Shown here one piece after another: positions 46,330 through 58,197 of a stretch of 64,000 nucleotides of DNA. This DNA comes from Eremochloa ophiuroides (Eukaryota > Streptophyta > Magnoliopsida > Poales > Poaceae): assembly GCA_038502445.1 (NCBI GenBank), contig JAHLJS010000004.1:18972305-19036304 (forward strand), written 5' to 3'. Under the pieces are notes generated by a model. That model worked only from the letters and a program-made list of their open reading frames with translations, was not told the origin of the DNA and searched no databases. The translations under genes and the position numbers were made by a program. Positions within the stretch are counted from its first letter, which is position 1. Each line of letters begins with the position of its first letter.

Positions 46330-47298
46330 TTGTTTGATGCTAAATTTTTGAGTCACTGCTGGCGCACTCTATGGAATAAGTCGTGTACAAAATTGTTATT
46401 TTCTACTACTTGACACCCACAAATCGATGGACAAACAGAGGTAGTGAACCGCACTTTGGGTGCCATGTTGAGAGCTATTTTGAAGAAAAATTTGAAGATG
46501 TGGGAAGAATGTTTGCCTCACGTGGAGTTTGCTTATAATCGGGCAACACATTCTACCACCAAGGTAAGTCCTTTTCAGGTAGTGTATGGATTTAATCCCT
46601 GTGCTCCAATTGATATTTTGCCTTTACCTACTAGTGAGAGAATTCATTATGATGCTAAGAAACTTGCTGATTTTATTTTGCAAATGCATGAAACAACAAA
46701 GCACAACATTGAGAAAATGACCGAAAAATATAGAATGGCTGGTAGTAAAAGTAGACAGGAAGTTAAACTTGAACCGGGTGATTTGGTGTGGTTGCACTTG
46801 AGAAAGGATAGATTTCCAGATTTGAGAAAGTCTAAGTTGAAGCCTAGAACTGATGGTCCATTTAAAATTCTAGAGAAGATTAATGATAATGCATATAAGC
46901 TAGAGTGGCCCCCCGAGTTTGGGGTTAGTCCCACCTTTAATATTTCAGATTTGAAGCCATACTTGGGAGATGCATGTGAGCTAGAGTCGAGGACGACTCC
47001 AATTCAAGAGAGGGAGGATGATGAGGATCCTCTAGCCATTCAAGGTCCAATCACAAGAGCACGCGCGCGACAATTAAATTTAGAGGTGAGCTCATTCCTA
47101 AGTAATTCTTTATATGATTTTGAGAATAGACTACTACCTAATCATGTCATATATCTTAGGAACAATGGAGAGGGTCATGAAGAGCTTGGGAAAGGTGGTG
47201 GAATCCAGCAAGACCACCAAGGGCGCGCAACACAAGCCGGAGTTCCAGTCCAACACGAGTTCAAGTCAGTCTCGGCCTTCAAGACCAGTCTACATTAA
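46330..47298 (+). pseudogene. pol: CRM-like pol: integrase C-terminal half reading into the 3' LTR
   Basis: It continues the core with DAKFLSH, DGQTEVVNRTLGAMLRAI (catalytic Glu) and LPHVEFAYNRATHSTTK, then a C-terminal domain (EPGDLVWLHLRKDRFPDLR, FKILEKINDNAYKL, SPTFNISDLKPYLG) and the tail GPITRARARQLNLEVSSF, ending at 47296-47298. A stop near 46410 breaks the core; from 46444 the frame is open. There is no chromodomain. The last 280 bases lie inside the 3' LTR, and the polypurine tract codes for QEREDD-type residues. This tail may correspond to the CR motif described for centromere-targeted CRM integrases; that is inference. Confidence 0.8.
47006..47018 (+). other. Polypurine tract of the CRM-like element, within pol
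   Basis: AAGAGAGGGAGGA immediately precedes the 3' LTR start (TGATGAGGATCC at 47019) and is translated as part of integrase. Confidence 0.8.
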
Positions 47299-47905
47299 AA
47301 ATGGTCAAAACATATGCAAACTGACTCCGTTTTCAACAATCCACATATGGTCGGAAAGATAATTCAATAAGGAAGCAAATGGAAGTAGTCCTACATCAAA
47401 ACTCCTTCGGACTCCATGGGAATCATCAAAAGAAGTCAGCGTCCAGAGTCTGTCCCGGTGCTGCGACACCGTTTTTGGTCCGTTGGGCCATGTATCGTCG
47501 TTGAGCCCATTAGGGGCGAGTGTCCAGGGGGATGAAGACCCTTAGACATTATATTCAGTAGCTGTAGCCCTTGTTAGGGTTTGGGTTTTGCTTAGATTAT
47601 TTTGTCAAGAATAGTTTCGCCGCCGTCGTCGGTTTGTGAGACCCCTAACTCGTGAGATTAATCATTCATCTGCAATTTAGTTGCATTCTTCCGTGTTCTT
47701 GCCTGTGTTCTTCGATTCGCAGGCAAGGATTAGCCTTCTTGGCGAGGTTAACCATGCAACGCCGGTTAATAACCAGAGGAGACGTGGTGCGGCGATTGCG
47801 GGGTTTCAGATTGTGTTGTTCGGAAGCCGGATCGAATTGTGTCGTGTTTCCACCAAATTGAGAGTTACCAGAACCTTTCAAAAGATCGGGACCCTAGTCC
47901 ACATC

Positions 47906-49826
47906 TGTAAGGACCATATAGGCTAGAGGGGGGTGAATAGCCTATTAAAAATTTTAGCAAAATACTAGACCACACGTTAGTAGATAAGCAAGCGAGACAA
48001 AGCGCTAGCTCTAGACTATTCTATGCAAGCCACCTATCACGATATGCTACTCACAAATATAAGCACTTCAACACGCAAGAAACCAACTCCTCCGAACCTA
48101 AGGAGATGGCACCTAAACAAGTAGTAAGCGCAAGGAAGAGAGATCAAGAGGATTATACGATGGGCTTGATTGAAGTGAAGTCCGCACGCCGTGAAGACCA
48201 ATCACCGGAAGATATCCAATATGAAAACCAAATGATCAAACCCAATAGAATACAAGAAAACCAATAGTCCACTCGATGGTGGAGAAGACAAGGAACACTC
48301 GATTTTTTACCGAGGTTCACGTGATCGCCGTCACGCTACTCCTCATGGTGGCACCGGTCTTCCTTGGTGGATTGCGAGCTAGGCTTCACATGCCAATCCC
48401 TCACCGGGAGCCGCTCACCAACACAAGAGAAGTGGCTATCAACCACGAGCAATCCACTAGAGTTGGTTTTGGCACTCCGCCGAGGATAACCACAAAACCT
48501 CTCACAATCAATCACCTCGGTGTGGGCTTGAACAAGCACCAATCAACCTCACACCGGAATCACCTCCAACCCGCTAGGGACACGGCAATCCCCCAAGAGA
48601 ATAAGAACTCAGCCTTGGCTTCCTCTCAAGTGCTCTAGAATGCTGGTCACTAAGCAATGATGCACTTCAAGATCACTCAACTAAAATGGATGAACAAGAG
48701 ATGATCAAATGAGTGAGTAGGAGGCTTAGGATGCTCACAAAGAGTATGCAAATGATTCAAGTGTGCAAGAGTGTCACCAAGTGACCAAGGAAGGAGTATA
48801 AATACCCCTAAGTGCAATCCTAGCCGTTACCCACTGAAAAACAGCCGTTAACACGTTTTTCGGCGCGTCGGACCGACAGTGTTGGAACAAGCGTTAGCGT
48901 CCGACGCTCTAGATCTCGCCACGTGTCAGCTCGATTCAACCACAGCCGCTGGATCGCAACGGCTACTGCTCGCACCCAACTGCGGACCATCGGACTGTGG
49001 GCACCGGACTAAAGTGCTCTGTCCGACGCCCTGTTCCCAATACATTACGCGCGTACCGTCGGACTGTTAAGCGAACACCATCGGACCAACGAAACGTACA
49101 GTCCGACACTTCCAGAGAGGTTTAAAACCGAGAAAACTGCATCGGACGGAGTCCGACGCTCGGCGTCGGATTAAGCTTCAGCGTCCGACGCTCTCAGATT
49201 GCGCCACGCGTCACACCTCACTGCTCGGCACCGTCGGACAGGAGTGGGCAATGGTCCGACGCTCGTTTACTAAGCGTCCGACGCTCGCCGTTGGCCAGAA
49301 CTAGGGTTAGGTGTCGGACTCTACTCAATGGTCCGACGCTGCCCCTCTGCACAGTCCGACGCTCACTTCTCAGCGTTTTTCAAGTCTATTTCTCACCCCT
49401 TGCTTCTATGTGCTAACACTCAAGGTCTTCAACACTTGTGCACAGTGTGTTAGCTTTTTGCAAACATTTTTCAAGGGTTTTCAAAGATCTTCTCTTGGTT
49501 GGTTAGATCAATGCACATGAGATGCAACCTAGAGCACTTGAAAGTAATCCAACACTCGTTCTCCCCTTAATAGTCGGCTATCTATCCTAAATGTGAACAT
49601 ACCCACTAGGTGTCTTGTTCACCAAAAGGAAAACCTATTTGGATTATACCTTTGCCTTCTCACTTGATCACCTTTGCTCCTTCCATGATTAAGCCTTCCT
49701 TTAGTCATCACCATTTTCCTTTAGGCTTCAAACCATGGATTGACCAACCTAAAACCTTGCCATCACTAGCAATCTAGGTTAGTCCTTAGGATGTCATTAA
49801 TTATCAAAACCAAACTGGGGCTTTCA
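47906..49826 (-). repeat. SIRE 3' LTR
   Basis: TGTAAGGACC to GGGCTTTCA, 1921 bp. 48860-49370 is dense in TCGGAC/GTCCGA inverted words; on the minus strand this lies just upstream of TATTTATA (plus TATAAATA at 48797-48804). Frames in the LTR are not genes. Confidence 0.85.
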
Positions 49827-50981
49827 ATCTCCCCCTTTTTGGTAATTGATGACATCCCTTACAAAGATAAGAGTTAAGTTTGTTTTCGAACTTGTGAGCT
49901 TGTCCGAACAAGATTGTCATGTTTTTGGAAAGGACAAACAACACAAATTCGGTTTGGTGGCTATTTAGCTCCCCCTACATATGTGCATGAGTTTGGATTT
50001 GAAAGCTTGCACATATGCATATATAGAGAGTAAATTTCCACCAAGATGTGCTAGGATGGTTAGGATAAACCTTTGAAGCGTGATACCGATTGAAAATTTC
50101 ATATCGAAGTTGCAGAAATCTCCATCCTCGGCACTTTTGATAACTAGATGATCACAAAACTTGAGCATACCGTGAGATCAACGTTATATGCAATGCTCAA
50201 GAACCACTTGTAATGTACAAGATCATCTAGCTACCACCTAAGCATGCTAGTTATCAAGTTATCAAACAATTCTATACTAGTATACTCCACTCAAGAACAT
50301 GGCAATAGAATGTAAAAACATATGCAAGCGCATCAAACATATGTGAGTGCATATTCTAAATGCAAACAACCAAGTTCATGAGTTTGCTTCCCCTTAAGGT
50401 GAGCTTACCTTAAGTAAAGGTTATGATTCAAAAAATTTTATCCCTTTACTTTGGCCTATTGCTCTTCCATCATCGGCCTAATAATGGTTCATTACGAAGC
50501 TCAAGTTCTCACCCCCTTTGTCATTTTATCTTTGTGCTTTCTCCCCCTTGGCATCAAGTACCACAAAAGGGTCAAGTTAATGGAATGAGAGACCTTTGTA
50601 GTCAAATTTTGGTTCAATCTAGCAAATTTGTACAAGTGTCTTAACTCGGTTTGAACCAAAGACAAGTTTCTTCACGCCACTCGGGGTTATCTTGCCTATG
50701 TTGAGTTAAGCACTTAGTTATTCATTTAACTTAGATTCAACACTAGGTTTGCATCCCCATGAACAAGTTATATGCCATCACTATATCAAGCAATCAACCA
50801 AGCAATAGTAATGCCATATAGATTTCAAAACCATTTTAGCTTTCAATGGATGACCTAGAGAGAACAAAATAATGTTTATATGATCTAGCAAGTCCTAGCA
50901 AAGTATGAATGCATATGTCAAATAATGATACCTTTGCCTTGCTTGGAGAATAGACATGTCATAAGATATTCATGAAGTGCA
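49827..50981 (-). other. SIRE polypurine tract and 3' non-coding region
   Basis: Minus AAAAAGGGGGAGAT at 49840-49827 abuts the LTR. The remaining 1.1 kb between RNase H and the tract is where some SIRE elements carry an env-like ORF. Only short frames exist here, so none is called. Confidence 0.65.
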
Positions 50982-53900
50982 TCAACACATGTTGGAGTAG
51001 TCAAGTATGTTCAACTCATTCCTTAGCTTGCAAAATCTAGCTTCATCAAGTGGCTTGGTGAATATGTCGGCTAGTTGATCTTCGGTGCCTACACTTGTGA
51101 TTGCAATATCTCCTTTTACTTGGTGATCTCTTATGAAATGGTGCCTCACATCTATGTGTTTGGTTCTTGAATGTTGCACCGGATTGGTTGTGATCTTCAC
51201 CGCACTTTCATTGTCACATAGCAATGGAACCTTGTTGAATTTCAATCCATAGTCCTTCAAGGTTTGTCTCATCCAAAGCAATTGTGCACAACAACTTCCC
51301 GCACTAATATATTCGGCTTCGGTGGTAGAAAGTGCAACACTATTTTGCTTTTTGGATGACCATGAGACTAGTGACCTTCCCAAGAGTTGACATGTATCGG
51401 AAGTGCTCTTTCTATCAATTTTGCAACCGGCATAGTCCGCATCTGCATAACCTATCAATGTGAAGTTGGAGCCCTTGGGATACTACAAACCAATGTTAGG
51501 TGTGCTCTTTAAGTACCTCACTATTCTTTTAGTTGCCTTCAAATGACTTTCTCTTGGAGAGGCTTGATATCACATGCACACACTAAACATCACATCCGGC
51601 CTAGAAGCGGTCACATAGAGTAGACTACCAATCATTGACCGATATTGCTTTTGATCAACCAATTCACCTTCTACATCCGGTTCCAAGCTTCCACTAGTGC
51701 CCATTGGTGTTGAGATTGTTTTTGCATTTTGCAAACCAAACTTCTTCACCATGTCCTTGATATACTTGCTTTGACTCACAAATGTGCCATTCTTCAATTG
51801 CTTGATTTGGAGTCCAAGAAAGTAGCTAAGTTCACCTACCATGGACATTTTAAACTCTTTGACCATCATTTCTCCAAACTCCTCACAAAATGCTTGACTT
51901 GTTGATCCGAAGATGATATCATCAACATAGATTTGCATGATGAACAAGGCATTCTCGATCTTCTTAGTGAAGAGAGTGGTGTCAACCTTTCCCATCTTGA
52001 ACCCTTTAGAGAGTAGGAAGTCCCTCAACCTCTCATACCATGCTCTTGGTGCTTGTTTCAAGCCATAGAGGGCCTTCTTGAGCTTGTATACATGGTTGGG
52101 CTTCTTATTATCTTCAAAACCGGGAGGTTGCTCAACATAGACTAACTCATTGATGTAGCCATTCAAGAATGCACTTTTGACATCCATTTGATAGAGCTTG
52201 ATATCATGAGCACATGCATATGCCAATAAGATCCGGATTACTTCCAATCTTGCCACCGGTGCATAGGTTTCTCCAAAGTCTAAGCCTTCAATTTGAGTGT
52301 AACCTTGTGCAACCAATCTAGCTTTGTTCCTCATAACAATCCTATCTTGATCTTACTTGTTCCGGAAGACCCACTTGGTGCCAATCACATTGTGTTTACT
52401 TGGTCTTGGAACTAATTCCCATACTTAATTTCTCTCAAAATTGTTGAGCTCTTCATGCATAGCATTTATCCAATCCTCATCTTTGAGTGCCTTCTCAATG
52501 TTGGTAGGCTCCTCTTATGAGACAAATAAATAGTGCTCACAAAATGAAGCCACTCTTGACCTTGTTTGTACACCTCTACTAATATCACCAACAATTTGAT
52601 TTAGAGGATGATCTCTTGCAATGTGAGTTGGTTGGAGAATATGAGATGAACTAGCATCTTCAACTTGGTCTTGATCTTGATCTTGATCATGAGCTTGAAC
52701 TTGAGATTCACTTGAGCTTGCTTGATTTGCATCATCTTCCACTTGTACAATAGGAGGGATGGCTTCATCATCATTATCTTCAATTTGTCTCGGTCTAATA
52801 TCACCAATGTCCATGTTCTTCATAGCATCAACTAATTGAGGTCCTCTTACATCATCTAGATTATCCTTCTCTTCTTGAGACCCATTGGTTTCATCAAACT
52901 CAACATCATGGACTTCTTCAACTATCCCATGTGCCAAGTTCCATACTCTATATGCTTTGCTTGAAGTTGAATACCCAAGAAGAAATCCTTCATCACACTT
53001 CTTCTCAAATTTACCCAAACGAGTGCCCTTCTTTAAGATATAGCATTTGCAACCAAACACTCTAAAATATGCAATGTTGGGTTTTCTTCCATTCAAGAGT
53101 TCATAGGGTGTCTTCTTCAACATTGGATGACAATATAGACGGTTGCTAGTGTAGCAAACCGTATTGGTAGCTTCCGTCCAAAATTCATCACTAACATTGT
53201 ATTCACTTAGCATGGTTCTTGTCATATCAATGAGAGTTCTATTCTTTCTTTCAACAAGACCATTTGATTGAGGAGTGTACTTTGCCGAGAATTGATGCTT
53301 GATTCCTAGATCATCACAAAGCTCATCAACTATTGTATTCTTGAATTCACTTCCATTATCACTCCTAACGTGCTTCACCCTTGTATCAAACTCATTTTCA
53401 CTTCTCTTGATGAAAGACTTAAAGATTCCATACACTTCACTTTTGTCAACTAGAAAGAAGACCCAAGTGTATCTTGAGAAGTCATCAACTATCACAAAGC
53501 CATATTTTCTTCCTCCGATACTTGCATAAGAGGTTGGACCAAACAAATCCATATGCAATAGCTCAAGTGGACTAGATGTACTCATCATGCCTTTCTTAGG
53601 GTGTGTGTTCCCAACTTGCTTTCTAAATTGACAAGAACTACACAACCTATCCTTCTCAAAGTGTACATCCTTCAAGCCTCTAACCATGTCGTGCTTAACC
53701 AATCTACCAAGTTGCTTCATCCCAACATGTCCAAGTCTTCTATGCCACAACCAACAAAAACTTGACTTTGAGATCAAACATGAAGAAAGCTTTGCTTTAC
53801 TATCATTGAAATCCACCAAGTATAGGTTCCCATATCTAAAGCCCTTGAAGATCAAGTTGGAACCATTCACACTAACAATCTCAACATCATCAATACCAAA

Positions 53901-54146
53901 GATGCACTTGAAACCAAGATCACATAGTTGTGCAACTGATAATAAGTTGAAATTGAGAGATTCAACTAGCAACACATTTGATATGTTCATATCATTTGAG
54001 ATAGCAATCTTGCCTAATCCTTTCACCTTGCCTTTTCCATTGTCACCAAATGTGATAGAATCAAACTCTTGGCTACCATTTGTTTTGATAGAATTGAACA
54101 TACTAGACTCTCCGGTCATGTGTTGAGTGCATCCACTATCAAGCAC
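50982..54146 (-). pseudogene. pol: SIRE pol: protease, integrase, RT, RNase H
   Basis: One minus frame throughout. Protease has LDSGCTQHMTG at the start. The integrase zinc region (HRRLGH, CSSCQFRKQ) precedes the core with LLHMDLFGPTSY, HVRSDNGSEFKN and SNGLVERKNRTL (D, D, E). RT has ARLVAQGYTQ, YQMDVKSAFLNG and the catalytic YVDDIIFGS. RNase H has YADADYAGCKIDRKSTSD, ALSTTEAEYI and LADIFTKPL. In-frame stops are at 52515, 52425, 52353, 51570 and 51483 (lowest base given); several replace Arg, Gln or Trp codons by one transition. There is no frameshift in 3.1 kb, so inactivation is recent. The codon at 54146 is GTG, so this is a polyprotein interior and not a true start. Confidence 0.9.
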
Positions 54147-54190
54147 ACAATGTCTTTCTCCGGCTTTATAATTGACCTACAAATAATAGA

Positions 54191-56204
54191 TCAATTGGTT
54201 TTAGGTACCCAAGCATTCTTGGGTCCTTGGAGGTTAGTGACCAAAGACTTAGGCACCCAAATGGATCTCATCTGTGGGTTGCCTCTTGGTGTACCAATAT
54301 ACTTGGCTTTAACACCCTTCACTCCCTTGGTGAGCATGTAACAAGAATCAAGGCGAATTGAAGTCGCACTAGCAAATTTGACTTGTTTGATCTTGTTGGC
54401 CATGCAATGTTACTCATTATGCCCTACTTGCTTGCATCTTTGGCAATACCTACCATTGTTCCTCACAAAGCTAGCTTTGGGAGTCACAAAGGTGGCCTTG
54501 CCTTGCTTGGGGATATAGCCTAGTCCCTCCTTAGAGTGACTAAATCTTTGGCTACCCAAGCACTTTAGCAAGCGGGCGTCCCCACCATAGGCATTGCCTA
54601 ACGCGCGGGTGAGCTTGTTGACCTCCTCTTTGAGGTTTTTATTTTCCACCACAAGTGAGGACTTAGAGTCATCAACTTTGGGTGAAGTAGGAGTGGTAGA
54701 GCTGCAAGAGGGGTTAGTGACAATAATAGTAGAAGAAGTAATTGACATGTCACTAAGGATATCACATGATAAACCCATGTCACATGTCTTGATAGATGCC
54801 CTCTTCTCATTTTTGGCAACTAGAGAGGAATGAACTTTCTCTAGCTTAGAGTGAGCAACCTTGAGGTTCTCATGGGCTTCCATTAGCCTCTCATGAGACT
54901 TCAAGAGCTCATCAAAGGATTGCTCAATGGCTAACTTGCCTTTGCGCAATTCTTTGCACTCCTTTCTCTTGGCCTCAATGTAAGTATTGGCATCATCAAG
55001 CATGGACATAAGCTCATCACATGATAGCTCCTCCTCATCACTCTCATCATCGGATTGTACCTTGGATGGCTTGGCCATCAAGCATATAGACGGAGTGTCG
55101 AAGAAAGATAGCTTGTTGTTGAGAGCAATGCTTGCCATAGCCTTCTTGTTGATGGTCTTGCTCTCATCATCACTATCATCATCATCGGTAGAGGCATCAC
55201 TATCATCCCAAGTGACAATATGATTGCCCCTTCTTCTTCTTGAGAGTCACATTCTTGTTCTTCTTCTCTTTCTTGTCCTCCTTCTTGCTCTTCTTCTTAT
55301 CATCATCACTCTCATTGTCATTGTCACTATTGAGAGGACAATCAACAATGAAGTGATCCAAGCTCTTGCACTTGAAGCATCTCCTTGGCTCTTGCTTGTT
55401 TTTGGAGATAAACTTCTTCTTGCCTTGACCATAGCCCTTTCTCTTCATGAAATGACCAAACTTGTGTACTAGAAGAGCCATGGCCTCATCATCTTCATCA
55501 TCACTAGAGGTAGATTCTTCTTCTAGCTCAAACATCTTGGCCTTGCCTTTGCTCTTGGAGGGTGTAGCTTTGAGAGCCACACTCTTTTTCTTCTTCTCCT
55601 CAACCACCTCTTCATTGTTCATGTCTTGGATGATGATCTCACCGAGGATTTGGTTGGGCTTCTTAGTGCTCAAGTCTTCTCTTGCAAGCAAGGTCTTAAT
55701 GATTGCAAATCTTGCGGGCAAACACCTCAAGAACTTATGAGAGAAGTCCTTGTCCTTGATGTCCTCACCCAAGCTCTTCAAGTCATTCACTATCACTTGT
55801 AGCCGGTTGAACATCTCCGGCACACTTTCATCTTCATTCATCTTGAAAGTGCCAAACTTCTCTCTCAACATATATACCTTGGCATTTTTGACCTCTTGTG
55901 TGCCCTCATATGTCTCCTTCAACCGCTTCCAAATGTCATGAGGCAAATCAAGATCTTTGATTTGCTCAAACACATGAGACTCAAGAGCGGTGTAGAGTGC
56001 ATTGATTGTATGGGCATTGCACTCCATCTTTCTTTTGTCAACATCGGTGGGAGCTTGAGCATTCTCATACTCAATTTTTGTCTCCGTCACCTTCCACACA
56101 TCGATATGCATGGTCATGAAATGCACTATCATCTTCCTCTTCCAATGATCATAGCTTGTGCCATCAAACTTTGGCGGCTTCCCCAACACATTGATTTGAG
56201 CCAT
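54191..56204 (-). pseudogene. gag: SIRE gag with coiled-coil extension and two zinc knuckles
   Basis: The ATG at 56204 gives MAQINVLGKPPKFDGTSYDH, the copia gag core (WKRLKETYEGTQEVKNAKVY, FNRLQVIVNDLKSLGEDI, KFLRCLPARF), an acidic patch, a first knuckle CFKCKSLDHFIVDC and a lysine-rich tail. A frameshift near 55210 leads into a second part (55138-54410) with a long helical segment (YIEAKRKECKELRKGK, ERLMEAHENLKVAHSKLEKV) and a second knuckle CQRCKQVGHNE, where a TAA at 54410-54412 falls within the knuckle before its last Cys. A third open stretch (54403-54191) links to protease. Gag would build the particle; the coiled coil suggests extra self-association. Confidence 0.85.
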
Positions 56205-56247
56205 TTCTCACCACAAGGATGTTAAGCCTCAAATGATGGTGACCTTG

Positions 56248-56259
56248 GCTCCGATACCA
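56248..56259 (-). other. Initiator tRNA-Met primer-binding site of SIRE
   Basis: Minus TGGTATCGGAGC lies two bases from the LTR start at 56262 and differs at one position from the canonical TGGTATCAGAGC. Confidence 0.8.
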
Positions 56260-56261
56260 CT

Positions 56262-58191
56262 TGTAAGGACCGTATAGGCTAGAGGGGGGTGAATACCCTA
56301 TTAAAAATTCTAGCAAAATATTAGACTACACGTTAGTAGATAAGCAAGCGAGACAAAGCGCTAGCTCTAGACTATTCTATGCAAGCCACCTATCACGATA
56401 TGCTACTCACAAATATAAGTACTTCAACACGCAAGAAACCAACTCCTCCGAACCTAAGGAGATGGCACCTAAACAAGTAGTAAGCGCAAGGAAGAGAAAT
56501 CGAGAGGATTATACGATGGGCTTGATTGAAGTGAAGTTCGCACGCCGTGAAGACCAATCACCGGGAGATATCCAATATGAAAACCAAATGATCAAACCCA
56601 ATAGAATACAAGAAAACCAATAGTCCACTCGATGGTGGAGAAGACAAGGAACACTCGATTTTTTGCCGAGGTTCATGTGATTGCCGTCACGCTACTCCTC
56701 GTTGTGGCACCGGTCTTCCTTGGTGGATTGCGAGCTAGGCTTCACACACCAATCCCTCATCGGGAGCCGCTCACCAACACAAGAGAAGTGGCTATCAACC
56801 ACGAGCAATCCACTAGAGTTGGTTTTGGCACTCCGCCGAGGATAACCACAAAACCTCTCACAATCAATCACCTCGGTGTGGGCTTGAACAAGCACCAATC
56901 AACCTCACACCGGAATCACCTCCAAGCCGCTAGGGACACGGCAATGCCCCAAGAGAATAAGAACTCAGCCTTGGCTTGCTCTCAAGTGCTCTAGAATGCA
57001 GGTCACTAAGTAATGATGCACTTGAAGATCACTCAACTCAAATTGATGAACAAGAGATGATCAAATGAGTGAGTGGGAGGCTTAGGATGCTCACAAAGAG
57101 TATGCAAATGATTCAAGTGTGCAAGAGTGTCACCAAGTGACCAGGGAAGGAGTATAAATACCCCTAAGTGCAATCCTAGCTGTTACCCACTGAAAAACAG
57201 CCGTTAACACGTTTTTCGGGGCGTCGGACCGACCGTCGGACCAACAGCGTCGGACCAAGCGTTAGCGTCCGACGCTCTAGATCTCGCCACGTGTCAGCTC
57301 GATTCAACCACAGCCGCTGGACCGCAACGGCTACTGCTCGCGCCCAACTGCGGACCGTCGGACTGTGGGCACCGGACTAAAGTGCTCCGTCCGACGCCCT
57401 GTTCCCAGTACATTATGCGTGTACCGTCGAACTGTTAAGCGAACACCATCGGACCAACGAAACGTACAGTCTGACACTTCCAGAGAGGTTTTAAATCGAG
57501 AAAACTGCGTCGGACGGAGCCCGACGCTCTGCGTCGGACTAAGCTTCAGCGTCCGACGCTCTCAGATTGCGCCACACGTCACACCTCGCTGCTCGGCACC
57601 GTCGGACTGGAGTAGGCAATGGTCCGACGCTCGTTTACTGAGCGTCCGATGCTCGCCATTGGCCAGAACTAGGGTTAGGCGTCGGACTCTACTCAATGGT
57701 CCGCTACCCCTCTGCACAATCCGACGCTCACTTCTCAGCGTTTTTCAAGTCTATTTCTCACCCCTTGCTTCTATGTGATAACACTCAAGGTCTTCAACAC
57801 TTGTGCACAGTGTGTTAGCATTTTGCAAATATTTTTCAAGGGTTTTCAAAGATGTTCTCTTGGTTGGTTAGATCAATGCACATGAGATGCAACCTAGAGC
57901 ACTTGAAAGTAATTCAACACTCGTTCTCCCCTTAATAGTCAGCTATCTATCCTAAACGTGAACACACCCACTAGATGTCTTATTCACCAAAAGGAAAACC
58001 TATTTGGATTATACCTTTGCCTTCTCACTTGATCACCTTTGCTCCTTCCATGATTAAGCCTTCCTTTAGTCATCACCATTTTCCTTTAGGCTTCACACCA
58101 TGGATTGACCAACCTAAAACCTTGACATCACTAGCAATCTAGTTTAGTCCTTAGGATGTCATTAATTATCAAAACCAAACTAGGGCTTTCA
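56262..58191 (-). repeat. SIRE 5' LTR
   Basis: A 1930-bp partner of 47906-49826 with the same ends and the same inverted-motif zone (57215-57730) beside TATAAATA at 57153-57160. It ends in GGGCTTTCA followed by ACGTC. Confidence 0.85.
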
Positions 58192-58197
58192 ACGTCA

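Larger units (their letters stand above)
47906..58191 (-). mobile_element. SIRE-lineage Ty1/copia retrotransposon, nearly complete (target ACATC/ACGTC)
   Basis: LTRs 47906-49826 and 56262-58191 are very similar (about six differences in the first 175 bases by eye). The minus-strand order is LTR, tRNA-iMet primer site, gag, protease, integrase, RT, RNase H, 1.1 kb non-coding, polypurine tract, LTR. Integrase before RT defines copia. Long LTRs, a long gag with an acidic and coiled-coil extension and a G-rich polypurine tract fit SIRE (Opie/Ji-like). It is the youngest-looking full element here, yet carries five stops in pol and gag shifts. Confidence 0.9.
18359..58197 (+). mobile_element. CRM-like chromovirus, heavily interrupted
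   Basis: LTRs begin TGA(C/T)GAGGATCC and end CCACATCA; TAGGC flanks both sides. With nested inserts removed each LTR is 888 bp (852+36 on the left, 887+1 on the right). Internally there is a tRNA-iMet-like primer site, gag, then protease-RT-RNase H-integrase in one polyprotein order. Pol lacks a chromodomain and reads about 280 bases into the 3' LTR, with the polypurine tract inside coding sequence. That overlap is described for CRM (centromeric) chromoviruses, so CRM membership is a reasoned inference. Stops and frameshifts make it inactive. Four later insertions sit directly inside it, with a fifth nested deeper. Confidence 0.8.
47019..58197 (+). repeat. CRM-like 3' LTR, split by SIRE copia
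   Basis: The LTR comprises 47019-47905 and the single base 58197, 888 bp in all, equal to the 5' LTR once inserts are removed. The copia element entered six bases before the end, duplicating ACATC (right copy ACGTC). TAGGC at 58198-58202 is the CRM target duplication in the Tat reverse transcriptase. Confidence 0.85.

Noticed and set aside
47906..58191. Reading 18359-58197 as two adjacent CRM elements because LTR-like sequence occurs on both sides of several inserts
   Set aside because: TAGGC on both outer edges and equal 888-bp LTR lengths after excision show one element with nested insertions.
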